A stretch of 64,000 nucleotides of DNA from Salvia splendens (GCF_004379255.2 NC_056046.1:14012001-14076000); one strand, 5' to 3'. Shown: positions 10,609-22,055, counted from the first letter of the stretch. Translations and numbers: made by a program. The notes: generated from the sequence alone by a model not told the origin.

Positions 10609-10987
10609 TTTTTAAGTGTGTAATTTTTTTATTTCTAGTATTTTAAATTATGTCTTTTTTTATTTATTTTTTTAGATTTTAATTATGTATTTTTTTTTAA
10701 TTATGTGTTTTTTTAAGATTTTAAATTGTAATTTTATTTTATTTAATGAAGTGTGTTTTTATTAATTGAATTTGTTGGAACTAAAAAAATGAAATTGAAT
10801 GAATAGTTATGGGATGAGATGGTTAAGAGATGAAGGGATGCATGTGATGTCTCTTAGTTAAGAGATGTAGTGAAAAGTACAGTGGTGCCGTGAATAGTTA
10901 AGAGATGTGACGGTTAAGAGGCGGATAAGAGACAGCGTTGCGGATGACCTCATCCCAATTTTGAGCACCATTTTTTATTTTGAATAA

Positions 10988-11281
10988 GAGCCTCCACAAT
11001 AGCGGACTAGCCGGCGCCCTAGCTGCCGGCGAATGGCTAGGCGCTCGGTTAGTCCGATATTGCAGTAGGCGAGCCGAACGGAGGGGGAAAAAATCCAAGA
11101 GGTCAGGCGTGGACTAACCGGCTAGCCGATCGCTGGCTGCCTATTGCGTGGCGAGCGATCAGTTAGCCAGTTTTTTTTTTATAATTTTGTATTTATACTC
11201 TATATTTATAACTCATTGCACTTTATTTTTTGGCTGGACTATTGTTAGACTGTGGCTAGGGCGAAACTATCGTGGATGGTC
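10988..11281. mobile_element. Tourist-type MITE (Harbinger-derived), 294 bp
   Basis: Ends GAGCCTCCACAATAGCGG and, on the other strand, GACCATCCACGATAG are flanked by TAA at 10985-10987 and 11282-11284. Subterminal GGCTAG/CTAGCC motifs recur. There is no coding capacity. Confidence 0.85.
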
Positions 11282-11284
11282 TAA

Positions 11285-11894
11285 GTAAAATTGTTTTATG
11301 ATATAATGTTACTGATTCAATTCTTTAGTAATCGAATAAGGGTATAACACGGAATATTGATCTTGCTTGTGAGCTTCTCCAATTTATCTCCAATATGGGT
11401 TTATCTGATTAAAGTGGGCTCGAAATATTTTATTGGCGTACCCAAAAAGCCCTTGCATTTGTTGGCAGGTAACTTTGTTTTTTCCTTCTAAATAGAGTGA
11501 TATTCAAAATTTCAGTGGCGTGTATATAATACTTATTGATTCTCTTTTCCTGTTTATAGCTATTAGCCTATTACTACGATTCAGACTACAGTCAGTATAC
11601 TTAAGTAAATATCTTGCACATATAATTCTTTAATGTGGCGATAATCTTAATCGATCATATGAATTCATGAGATTTTATCGCTACATGTGAGTATATCATT
11701 CCTTCTTTTATAAAACAGACAAAATCAAATTCTAAAAATAAAACTTCGTTTTTCAATATTTGTTCGAAAATTAAATATTTATTGGGTTTTTAAACATTTC
11801 TGCATGCTCTGCAATGATGGGAAATAAATAAAAGACTGGAACCTGAAAAGAAGCTGATTTTATTCAAAAATTCACTTTTCCAAAACATTAAAAA
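11285..11894. other. Upstream region of the DUF724 gene
   Basis: No coding region was seen. A weak TATA-like AAATAAATAAAAG lies near 11822-11834, about 65 bases before the ATG at 11895. This is the only promoter candidate I can point to. Confidence 0.35.
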
Positions 11895-13622
11895 ATGGGA
11901 GAAGAGGAAGCGGAACATCCCCAAAACTCACCACTCAGCGCCGGCCACCATTTCCCGGTGGGTTCCGCAGTTGAAGTACTGGAAAACGACGCAGGCGTAC
12001 GTTTCGTCGGCACCGTGGTCCCTCTTCCCAGAAATATCGACCCCGAAAATCAGGGAAAGCTTCACGTGAGGTACAAAGCTCTCCTGGCGCGCAAAGGCCA
12101 CTCGGACCGCCTGCACGAGTTCGTCGACGTCTCTTCCGTGCGGCCGATGCCCCCGCCGCCGCACAAGGCGGGCAAGCGCTTCGAGGTGAACGACGTCGTC
12201 GAAGCGTACTACAAAGACGGCTGGTGGGAGGGCGTCGTCACCGCCGTGGTGGACGGCGGGGAGAGGCTCGTGGTGACGTTTGAAGACCCTCCCGACGAGC
12301 TCGAGTTTGCGCCGTCGAGGCTGCGGCCGCTCTGGGATTGGGCCGATGGGGTTTGGACCTGGGCTCAGAGAAAGGGGGAAAATGTAAATTTGGCCTTTAA
12401 TGTGGGAGAGAAGGTGGAGGTTTCGATTGAGAGAGATGGCGGTGACTGTGATTTTAGGGGCGCTTGGTTTCCGGCGGTGATTGTGAGGGATTTGGGGAAT
12501 GGGGCTTATTCGGTGGAATTGAAGGATAAAAATGGCGGGAGTGTTGAAGAAGAGGTTGAATTTGCTCGTATTAGGCCTTTCCCTCCGATTCTAGGCGATG
12601 GGAAATTTGGGGTTTTTGAGAAAGTGGATGCGTTCTTCGATTTTGGGTGGTGGAGTGGATTGATTATGAAGAAGGTTAAGATGAATGAGTACAGTGTGTT
12701 TTTTGAGCACAGTGATTCTACTAAGAAAATGGATCGGCCGGAATTGAGGCCGCATTTGGAATGGAAGGATGGGAAATGGCTCATTGAAGGCGGCTCCGAG
12801 GCGGCGACGCCAAAGTCGTCGAAAAGTAGAAGAAAATCGACCTTTTCTGATTCTAGGGTTTCTCTGAAAAAGCACAAGCCCCAAATTGAGCATGCAAATG
12901 AAGGAACAGAGCGCGTTGATGAAGACGGAGATGATGTTGAATATGATCGAGAGCGGCGCTCGAAACGGATACAGGATGTACAGATTCCTCCCATGTTGCC
13001 ATTGATTGGTGATGATGATTCTAGGGCACCAAGTTCTGCGCAGAAACTGCCGTTTGTGAAGCATAACGCTATTTGGAAATCCATAGAGTCGATGGAGGTG
13101 CTGCGGAGGATGCCTCAGAGGCCGCATTTTGAGCCGCTGATTGCCTTAAAGGAGAACCAGCGGGAGGGGCTGGCAATAGGGTGTATGGTGACGTTCACGA
13201 ACGTGGTGGAGGCGAGTTGCAGGTTGAAGTTCAGTGACCCGAAGAGTGTGGCGGAGGACCTCCAGGAGATGCTGTTGGAGTTGGAGACGTATGGTTTCCA
13301 AGTTGGGGCGGTGAGGGAGCGGTTGATGAAGTTGTTGAAGGCGAAGGAGGAGGAGGAGAGGCTCGTGAGTCGGGCTAAGGGGATAATGGAGCAGATTGAG
13401 GTGCGGAGTGGGAGGAGGGGGGAGATTGAGAGGGATATGCGGGTGATAAGCGAGCATTTGGGGAGGCTGCAGGAGCAGCTTAAGCTGGCAGAGGTGGAGA
13501 TGGAGAAGGAGGTGGAGGAGATTGGGCGATTGCAGGCCGGATTGGAGGAGGATCGGCAGCAGGTGGAGAGTTTGAGGGCTGATTTTGAAGGTGTGACTGC
13601 CTCTGTTTGCAATGGGGATTGA
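11895..13622 (+). CDS. Agenet (Tudor-like) and DUF724 domain protein
   Basis: The 575-residue reading is uninterrupted and intronless. Four Agenet/Tudor-like units are visible: about residues 20-85 (VGSAVEVLE, FVGTVVP), 93-150 (VNDVVEAYYKDGWWEGVV), 168-235 (VGEKVEVSIE, GAWFPAVIV) and 240-295 (FEKVDAFFDFGWWSGLI). A charged linker of about 300-385 contains basic patches such as RRSKR that could act in nuclear import. Residues 388-570 match the plant DUF724 region (LPFVKHNAIWKSIESMEV, then GCMVTFTNVVEASCRLKF) and end in a long coiled coil rich in Glu, Leu and Arg. Agenet domains commonly bind modified histone tails or RNA-associated proteins; the role of DUF724 proteins is poorly known. The first ATG of the frame is chosen because the Agenet region begins soon after it. 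There is no sign of decay. Confidence 0.9.
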   Translation: MGEEEAEHPQNSPLSAGHHFPVGSAVEVLENDAGVRFVGTVVPLPRNIDPENQGKLHVRYKALLARKGHSDRLHEFVDVSSVRPMPPPPHKAGKRFEVNDVVEAYYKDGWWEGVVTAVVDGGERLVVTFEDPPDELEFAPSRLRPLWDWADGVWTWAQRKGENVNLAFNVGEKVEVSIERDGGDCDFRGAWFPAVIVRDLGNGAYSVELKDKNGGSVEEEVEFARIRPFPPILGDGKFGVFEKVDAFFDFGWWSGLIMKKVKMNEYSVFFEHSDSTKKMDRPELRPHLEWKDGKWLIEGGSEAATPKSSKSRRKSTFSDSRVSLKKHKPQIEHANEGTERVDEDGDDVEYDRERRSKRIQDVQIPPMLPLIGDDDSRAPSSAQKLPFVKHNAIWKSIESMEVLRRMPQRPHFEPLIALKENQREGLAIGCMVTFTNVVEASCRLKFSDPKSVAEDLQEMLLELETYGFQVGAVRERLMKLLKAKEEEERLVSRAKGIMEQIEVRSGRRGEIERDMRVISEHLGRLQEQLKLAEVEMEKEVEEIGRLQAGLEEDRQQVESLRADFEGVTASVCNGD

Positions 13623-14876
13623 TGAGGAGTGTGCATGCCATGGCTTGGTTTAGAATAGTGGGATTCTAGTCCTTTATTTTGTCGTTTTGAAGCTTTGGCA
13701 TTTTAGGTGTCTTTTGCCTTTGGTGTTAAGTTTTTACTTGAATGAGATGAGAGGAAGCCTTGTTCTAATTATAAAGTTAGTATTTACACAATGGCCTGGC
13801 CTCTACTTGTGACAATAAATAATGACAAAAGGTGTGAATTAATAGGAGCTATTTACATGGTCCATTTAATGAAAGTTTCTTCAAACACAAAGGTGGGGAA
13901 AAAGAGAGCTGTTCGAGTGTGTAGGATTCGACAAATTGCCACCATTCATTCATCAACAGTTCTCTCAATTCTAAGTTACAGCGAGGAGCTCATAAACTGA
14001 TAATGAAGTAGGCATTGGTTGTTCATACTTTGGGTTTATTGATATTAATTCATTAATGTACGCATTTTGGTAAAGGAATTGAATATAATGATATGTAAAT
14101 TTCGAACTAAACAGGTAAAAAGGATATAATTTTGTGGAGTAGTACGGATTACTACAAAAGGGTAAAAGCTGTTAGAGATTATTCCAATTACCATCCTAGT
14201 GGAGGGGAATTTGTTTTCATAAAAACGAGATTTTCGTTTTTGGTATATTGAGCATTTGATTTTTGTTTTCTCGTATAATAGGGCAAAAATATTGAAACAC
14301 TTCATATATTAGCTTGGGTTAATTGAGGATAATTTGTCTCTAAATTCTTAAATTTTCATTAACTTTTAATTTTGTTAATAACTAGTACAAAATATATCTG
14401 TAAATTACTAAATTATTTATTTATTTTGATTTAGCAACTAATCAAATTTCTGAAATTGATATAAATTGATGACAGCTTCGCTATCGAATGTCAACAATAG
14501 TGATGCCATATTATCAGCAAAGAACAACATCGTATTAGTACATTAAATCAAATAATTTTATTTGCTAAATTACTTTATATTAAAAAATGAGATGGAAGGA
14601 AGAATGAAAAATGAAAAATGAGAAATGAGATAAAGGGAGTACAACAAATTCAAATATTTAATTTAGTATAATAAGTTGGTGTTTCGATTAATGTTCGAGA
14701 TCACGAGTATCACATAATTAAGCCATCACTGTCTTATCAACACTACAATTTTGATTTATTGAAAAATCAAAACAAATTAATAATTTAGTACAGTAATTTA
14801 TTGACAAATTGTTAAGTTGATATCATAATCAAAATAAAAATTAATAGATGCTTATGAATACAAAAGCAAATACCCT
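13623..14876. other. Downstream region and AT-rich intergenic DNA
   Basis: The first 150 bases are probably the 3' UTR of the DUF724 gene. The rest holds no gene that I can support. Short readings at 13791-14000 and on the opposite strand at 14045-14305 have no recognisable domain. Confidence 0.4.
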
Positions 14877-14881
14877 CAATA

Positions 14882-15992
14882 TGTTGGTTTCTGGGATTAC
14901 AAGATAACAAAACCGGGCGTAATACAACCCAAAAGAAGGAATACAAAAAAGAACTGAAGTTACAACGAAAATGAAACAACTAAACCAGTATGCTATGACA
15001 GCCGAGTCGAGGAGGCCTCTTCCCGCAAGACGAGATACGCCCCGGTAGTGCTCTCGGTTTGGCGTGTCGTCCCCAAAGGTAAAACGGCTACGTCTCTTCT
15101 GATGCAGCACCGCAATCAGCAGAGCTCCGGCGAACGGGATGGAGGAGAGGGCAGAGCTTCGACAGAAAGACAATGCAGGGAGAGGGAGAGAGCTTATGCA
15201 GAGAATGCTTGTAGGTGTGTGTCCTAATGCAGTGGTATGGCTAGCCTATTTATAGGCCAACCACCATGCAGGGTCAACCAGCCATTGAAGGCTCATCATG
15301 GCAAAAACGTAACCGACGTCGGTTACAGGCGTGTGGCTGTAATGTGCCACCCGTGTGTGGAGCGTGTGGATTTCTCACGTGGCAACCGTGACTGTGCCTC
15401 GCTTGACGACGTGTCAAGCCACTTGGATTGCTGACTCGGCGGTGGTCCAAAAAGAATAGTTTGGGCCAAGCACCAAGCCCAAAGACCAATTGCCAAGATC
15501 CAAGTCCAAGTCCAAGTCCGAGATCGAGATCGAGATCGAGATCGGGCTCGGGCCCGAGGCCCGCGGCCCGCGGCTGCGAGCGCGAGCACGGGCTCGGGCT
15601 CGGGCGGGCGGGCGGCGGCGGCGGCGCGCGCGTGTGCGCGCGTGTGGGCTCTTTCACCCATCTTGGTCCACTATAATTATTAAGTAACATAAAGTCACTT
15701 AATTTATACACATTAAAGATGTGTTAATCCTCCAATGTGGGATAATTAACACTAGTTAATTATTCCCTAAGCTCCATCTCCAAGCTTTAATTAAAAGCTA
15801 ATTATGCCCAACTTTAATCCACTATTTCTCACTCACCGGAAATCGGATTTGAGAAAGTGAATATACTACATTTACCTACGTAAAATGTAGATCGACGCTA
15901 TGTCATTTAATTTCACAAAATTAAATGTCTCGTCACATTTATTATTTGGTCAAAATCCATTGACCGGGCATATTTAATCCATGATTTTTACA
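14882..15992 (-). repeat. Copia 3' LTR (1111 bp)
   Basis: This is the left copy, 3' relative to transcription. TATAAATA on the - strand near 15244-15252 is the LTR promoter TATA. The block 15500-15640 contains tandem hexamers (CAAGTC, GATCGA, GGGCTC types) and a (GCG)n and (GT)n stretch. It is flanked inside by a purine tract, GTGGGGGAT on the - strand at 15993-16001, the likely polypurine tract. Confidence 0.92.
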
Positions 15993-16558
15993 ATCCCCCA
16001 CATGAGTGGAAATAGCCGAATGCATATGCATGCAGACACAAGCTCAACCCTCGCGAGGTATATAAGCATAAGGATAGGTAGTTGTTGACTTTGAACCCTC
16101 CATAGTCGACACCATCGGATACACAGGCGGCTTAGTAGCGCGATGCTTTGAACTAATCCCCCACGGCGTGCACCGAGACAATGGTGTTAACACTTAAACA
16201 CCTCAACCTCATCCGTTCTCACGTTTTGTGTCCATTGCGGTCTTAGACACCACTTTGGATTCATAAGTGCATTTTTTATGAAGCGACCACACTTCGCACT
16301 TACGTAGGTGATTCTTAGTCAAGTACCTTGCCATACTTGGTCTCTTTGAGAATTCCATCTCTTTGAGATCCTTAAGAACCATTAAAAGTCATAGACTTAG
16401 CCTTTACCACAAGGCAAGTTCTCCAACACTCTATTGCTCTCTAGGGAATAGATATAGTTTGAGTGTTTTTCCATGAACTCTCATAGCTTAGTTGTCCCTT
16501 TGAACCAAGTTCTTGGGATCTCCAGTCATCATGGTTGGGTTACCACTATGACAATTCT

Positions 16559-19500
16559 TTAGTTTGTGGATTTCAAACCCATTCCCTCTAGCAACTTATT
16601 CATTTGATCACGGTTTAACCCTTTGGTTAGCGGATCCGCTAGATTATCTATTGACTTCACATAGTCAATTGTAATCACCCCTGTTGTGATCAAATGTCTC
16701 ACGGTGTTATGTCGTCGACGTATATGTCGAGACTTACCGTTATAGAAACCATTGTTTGCCCTTCCAATAGCCGCTTGGCTATCGCAGTGAATCAGCACTG
16801 GTGGCACTGGCTTAGACCAACATGGAATGTCTTCAAGGAAGTTCTTAAGCCACTCGGCTTCCTCACCAGCCTTATCCAAGGCAATGAACTCCGATTCCAT
16901 TGTTGATCGGGCTATACAGGTCTGTTTTGTGGATTTCCACGATACAGCACCACCCCCAATAGTAAAGACATATCCACTTGTTGAAAGTGAGTCTCTATTA
17001 TCGGATATCCAATTGGCATCACAGTACCCTTCAAGCACCGGGGGGTATCTCGAGAAGTGTAGCCCAAGATTTTGAGTGTGTTTTAAATATCTCAAAACCC
17101 TCACAAGAGCTCTCCAATGCTCTTTGCTTGGATTGCTCGTGTAACGACTTAACTTGTTCACGGCACAAGCAATGTCAGGTCGAGTGCAATTAGTCAAGTA
17201 CATAATGCACCCGATGACCCGTGCATACTCTTCTTGTGCAACGGGCTCGCCTTTGTTTTTGCTCAAGTGAACGTCGAGTTCAATTGGAGTCTTAATCGGC
17301 GCGCCATCATAGGCTTTGAATTTATTCAATATCTTCTCAACATAATGTGATTGTGTTAAGATGATTCCATCATTCGTTCTTAGAATCTTCATTCCAAGAA
17401 TTACATCGGCTAGACCCATGTCTTTCATGTCAAAGTTTCTCTTTAACATGGCCTTTGTATCGTTAATTACTTGAGTGTTGCTACCCAAGATTAACATATC
17501 ATCAACGTAGAGACACACTATAACATGACCGTTATTAGTGCTCTTGATGTAGACACATTTGTCGCACTCGTTGATTTTAAACCCATTTGATAACATCACA
17601 TTATCAAACTTCAAGTGCCATTGCAATGGCGCTTGTTTCAATCCATATAGGGATTTCACGAGCTTGCATACATTTTTCTCTTGTCCAGGTACTACAAACC
17701 CTTCGGGTTGTTCCATGTAGATTTCGTCTTCTAGTTCACCATTCAGAAACGCGGTCTTTACATCCATTTGATGAATCTCGAGATTGTGCAATGCAGCAAT
17801 AGCGAGAAGCACCCGGATAGATGTAATCCTTGTTACAGGTGAATAGGTATCGAAGAAGTCATGTCCTTCTTTTTGTTTAAAACCCTTTACTACTAATCGG
17901 GCTTTATACTTATCAACTGTTCCATCGGCCTTAAACTTTCTTTTAAGAACCCATTTGCATCCTAAAGGTTTAGCACCTTCGGGCAAATCAACCAACACCC
18001 ATGTGTGGTTTAGCAAAATTGAATCAATTTCGCTTTGAACAGCTTCTCTCCAATGCAGCCCGTCTGGGCCAGCAAAGGCTACTTTATCGATGTTGGGTTC
18101 TTCATCCAACATGAAAGCAATGTAGTCAGGACCAAAAGTTTTTGGTGTTCTGACTCTATTACCACGTCTTAGTACTGTATCTTTTGGATCGGGCCTTGCA
18201 CGCTTGCGCGATTCAGGTTCCGCATCTGTTGATTTAGAACTAGTGGCTTCTTCTTCCACTTGTTTAGAACTAGTGGCTTCTTCAATTCTTGTCTCAGAAT
18301 TGGTTGATACTTTTTCCTTATCTTTGCAAGGAAAGGTATTTTCGAGAAATACAGCATTCCTCGACTCAATTGTTGTTCCTACTGTGATAGTCGATATTTC
18401 AGACTTGTGAACAACAAATCGATATGCACTACTGTTAAGTGCATATCCAATGAAGATGCAATCAACCGTCTTAGGTCCGATTGTAACTTCTTTGGGCGGA
18501 GGAACCATCACCTTTGCCAAACACCCCCACATGTTATGTGGTAATCCTGAACTGAGTAGCAGTGCATTCATCATCTCTTTTAGAGTTCGATTCTTGCGTT
18601 CTGCAACACCATTAGATTGTGGTGAATATGGAGCAGTTGTTTGATGAATTATACCACTTGCGTTGCATAACTCCTCAAACGTCGCCTCCTCTATCGCTTC
18701 GAATCATTTTGATTTTACAACCAAGTTGATTCTCAACTTCGTTCTTATAATTTTTGAACGCCTCTATTGCTTCATCTTTGCTTCTTAAAAGATAAATGTA
18801 GCAATATCTTGTGCAATCATCTATGAAAGTGATAAAGTACTTTTTACCACCTCTAGTTTGCAACATCTTTAAATCACATACATCCGTGTGAATTAATTCA
18901 AGGGGTTTTGTGCTTCGTTCAACCGAGTGAAACGGCAACTTAGTCATTTTTGCTTCAAGACAAATTTCACATTTATCTTGGATATCCAATTCATTAGCCT
19001 TTAGTAAATCTAAATTTACTAATCTTTTAATGGCTTTTGAATTTACATGTCCCAATCTACAATGCCACAAATTTGAAGACTCAATCAAATAAGAGGAAGT
19101 AGATGCTTTATTCTTATTGGCCAATGGCTTCGCAACACTTCGAGTTGCTACACTAAGCTTGAAAAGCCCATCGGTTACATAACCTTTTCCGATGGATTTT
19201 CCAAACTTATACAAGACAAACCTATCGGACTCAAATACAAGTTTAAACCCTTTATTAACTAGTATTGATCCTGACACTAGGTTCTTGCGGATGTCCGGGA
19301 CATGCAGCACATCCTTCAAAGTGATAGTTAGGCCAGACGTCATCATGAGAATCGCGTTGCCAACGCCGAGGACTTCGGACGATGCTTGATTCCCCATGTT
19401 GATCTTCCTCCCTTCAACAGCAGTGTAGGAGGCAAACTTGCTCCTGTCGGAGCAAACATGAGCAGTAGCGCCGGTGTCGATGTACCAGCCTCCCTTGTTA

Positions 19501-20844
19501 TCAACAAGGTTAACCTCTTCAGTGACCACTGCAATGAGGTCGTTCTCATCCCAGTCCTTGAACTCCTTCTCAACGACGTGGGCAGCCGGCTTTCTCTTCT
19601 TGCTGCGGCAGTCTTTAGCAAAGTGGCCTGGTTTGCCACACTTGTAGCAGTCGCCTTCAAACTTCTTTGAAGGCTGCTTTCCCTTCCCTTTGTCGTTTGG
19701 ACGGTTTGGGCGAGGGCGTTTGTTGGAGGGACCGCCCCGCTCCAACAGGTTGGCTTTGGCTTCATTTGGGGTGAAGCCCTTAGCCTTTTGATCACTTTTG
19801 CGCACGTCGGCCTCAATGCGCAACTTCACGATCAAGTCCTTCAAGGGTCATCTGCTTTCGCTTGTGCTTGAGATAACTCTTGAAGTCCTTCCAACTTGGA
19901 GGGAGCTTGTCAATGATCGTGCACCTTAGGAACTTATCGGGCAAGGTCATCCCTTCAGCCACTAAGGAGTGGATGATCATTTGGAGCTCTTGGACTTGCT
20001 CCATGATGGGTCGAGAGTCGACCATCTTGTAGTCCATAAACTTGGATGCTACAACCTGTTCAGTCCCTGCAGCATTGTCTATGCTATATTTCTTCTCTAG
20101 GCTTTCCCACATTTGTTTAGATATGGTTACATTGGAGTATACATTATAGAGGCTATCATCTAATGCACTTAAAATAAAGTTTTTACATAGATAATCCCCT
20201 TTTCTCCAAACTTCATAGTCCGCCATGACTTCGAGCCTAGTCTCTTGGTCGCTTGGCGCGGGCGGCTCGTTCTCCGTGAGGAAGTTGGCGACGCCCAATG
20301 TTGTCAAGTAGAACAACATCTTTTGATACCACCGCTTGAAGTCAGATCCTCCAAACTTTGGTGGTTTCTCGGCAGGTGGCATCATTCTTGGTGCCAAAGG
20401 TGCCGCAGTTGGTCCTTGGAAGGAACCAATTCCGTTGCCCCCGAAGGAGCCAACAACATGGTTGGGCATAGAGCCCCCACCATTCATGTTGGGCATAGAG
20501 CCCGCCATGGTCGTACCAGCCCCGAAGGGACTAGCACCCGCATGAGACCCGAAGGTCCCAGCATTCGTGTGAGACCCGAAGGCCCCAGCACTCGATCCGT
20601 TAAAGGACCCGAAGGAACCACTAAAAGTGGAACCAACCGAACCACCAAAGGTGGAACCAGTGGACGCCCCGAAGGGGTTGTCCCAAACCCAAGGGACGGT
20701 GGATGAAGCGGCTGGGAAGCCAGGAGTTGGCATCATCGAGGGAATCGATGAAGTGTTGACCGGTCCAGTGGTCGCCATGGTGGAGGGAATGGCGGCGGTG
20801 GCGTTGGCAGCAGCAGTGTTGGATTCCGTCGACATCTCCAGCAA
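16559..20844 (-). pseudogene. Copia gag-pol polyprotein, frameshifted and internally deleted
   Basis: Gag begins at 20844 or at the second ATG at 20835. A low-complexity Gly/Ser/Phe-rich head is followed by the conserved capsid region (FKRWYQKMLFYLTTL). A frameshift near 19840 leads to the zinc knuckle [14 protein letters not shown], protease [12 protein letters not shown], integrase zinc finger ([17 protein letters not shown]) and the first catalytic Asp residues. A second frameshift lies near 18690. Just after it, the join NMWG-CLAKV shows an in-frame loss, about 45 codons by comparison with the family, in the integrase C-terminal part. Reverse transcriptase ([10 protein letters not shown]) and RNase H ([10 protein letters not shown]) are open to the stop at 16559. 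The enzymes would copy the element RNA and insert it in the nucleus. Confidence 0.92.
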
Positions 20845-20907
20845 AAGGTGTTAATGTTTCGGAACTTTTAGTTCAGTTTAGAAGTTCAAAATCCTTCAAA
20901 GGCAAGC

Positions 20908-20921
20908 TATCTCGTCTTGCG
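20908..20921 (-). other. Atypical primer-binding region of the copia element
   Basis: Two bases inside the 5' LTR, the - strand reads CGCAAGACGAGATA. It does not resemble the usual initiator-Met site. It is exactly complementary to 14 bases of the transcribed LTR (positions 21066-21079, repeated at 15024-15037), suggesting fold-back priming. The function is inferred. Confidence 0.4.
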
Positions 20922-20923
20922 AT

Positions 20924-22055
20924 TGTTGGTTTCTGGGATTACAAGATAACAAAACCGGGCGTAATACAACCCAAAAGAAGGAATACAAAAAAGAACTGAA
21001 GTTACAACGAAAATGAAACAACTAAACCAGTATGCTATGACAGCCGAGTCGAGGAGGCCTCTTCCCGCAAGACGAGATACGCCCCGGTAGTGCTCTCGGT
21101 TTGGCGTGTCGTCCCCAAAGGTAAAACGGCTACGTCTCTTCTGATGCAGCACCGCAATCAGCAGAGCTCCGGCGAACGGGATGGAGGAGAGGGCAGAGCT
21201 TCGACAGAAAGACAATGCAGGGAGAGGGAGAGAGCTTATGCAGAGAATGCTTGTAGGTGTGTGTCCTAATGCAGTGGTATGGCTAGCCTATTTATAGGCC
21301 AACCACCATGCAGGGTCAACCAGCCATTGAAGGCTCATCATGGCAAAAACGTAACCGACGTCGGTTACAGGCGTGTGGCTGTAATGTGCCACCCGTGTGT
21401 GGAGCGTGTGGATTTCTCACGTGGCAACCGTGACTGTGCCTCGCTTGACGACGTGTCAAGCCACTTGGATTGCTGACTCGGCGGTGGTCCAAAAAGAATA
21501 GTTTGGGCCAAGCACCAAGCCCAAAGACCACCCAAAGACCAAGATCCAAGTCCAAGTCCAAGTCCAAGTCCAAGTCCAAGATCGAGATCGGGCTCGGGCC
21601 CGAGGCCCGCGACCGCGACCGCGACCGCGACCGCGACCGCGACCGCGAGCACGAGCACGGGCTCGGGCGGGCGGGCGGCGGCGGCGGCGCGCGCGTGTGC
21701 GCGCGTGTGGGCTCTTTCACCCATCTTGGTCCACTATAATTATTAAGTAACATAAAGTCACTTAATTTATACACATTAAAGATGTGTTAATCCTCCAATG
21801 TGGGATAATTAACACTAGTTAATTATTCCCTAAGCTCCATCTCCAAGCTTTAATTAAAAGCTAATTATGCCCAACTTTAATCCACTATTTCTCACTCACC
21901 GGAAATCGGATTTGAGAAAGTGAATATACTACATTTACCTACGTAAAATGTAGATCGACGCTATGTCATTTAATTTCACAAAATTAAATGTCTCGTCACA
22001 TTTATTATTTGGTCAAAATCCATTGACCGGGCATATTTAATCCATGATTTTTACA
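20924..22055 (-). repeat. Copia 5' LTR (1132 bp)
   Basis: This is the right copy, upstream in the direction of transcription. The TATA box on the - strand is near 21286-21294. It equals the other LTR except in 21535-21670, where CAAGTC and GCGACC hexamers are present in different numbers. Confidence 0.92.

Larger units (their letters stand above)
9708..10949 (+). mobile_element. PIF/Harbinger ORF1-only element related to 3084-5166
   Basis: Ends are GGCCATCCGCATTGCGTCTC and, on the other strand, GGTCATCCGCAACGCTGTCTC minus its last base. Flanks are TCA at 9705-9707 and 10950-10952, an unusual but matching 3-bp duplication. The trailer after 10608 aligns base by base with the trailer of 3084-5166, except that each GGAAC/GTTCC motif there is replaced here by GAGAC/GTCTC or GAGAT. 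The hairpin at 9890-9921 is also shared. The gene carried is a decayed ORF1. Confidence 0.85.
9607..11025. repeat. Tandem duplication of about 88 bp, second copy split by a Harbinger element
   Basis: Positions 9607-9694 (from AAATACCAAAATCATCCC to the start of a MITE) recur at 9695-9707 plus 10953-11025. The second copy is interrupted by the element 9708-10949. The unit contains the left 35 or so bases of the MITE 10988-11281, so the order of events is MITE, duplication, Harbinger insertion. Confidence 0.8.
14882..22055 (-). mobile_element. Ty1/copia LTR retrotransposon, recently inserted
   Basis: The two LTRs begin TGTTGGTTTC and end TTTTTACA on the + strand. Target duplications are CAATA at 14877-14881 and 22056-22060. 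The LTRs look identical apart from a short hexamer-repeat block, which indicates a young insertion. Gag-pol runs on the - strand with protease, integrase, reverse transcriptase and RNase H in copia order. Two frameshifts and an internal deletion make this copy non-autonomous. No typical initiator-tRNA-Met primer site follows the 5' LTR. Confidence 0.95.

Noticed and set aside
12506..13127. Long - strand readings opposite the DUF724 gene
   Set aside because: They are shadows of the real + strand gene, with no domains of their own.
15274..15711. Asp/Leu- and Arg/Ser-rich readings in the copia LTRs (also 21316-21774)
   Set aside because: They are translations of hexamer repeats within the LTR and differ between the two LTRs. 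There is no evidence of a gene.
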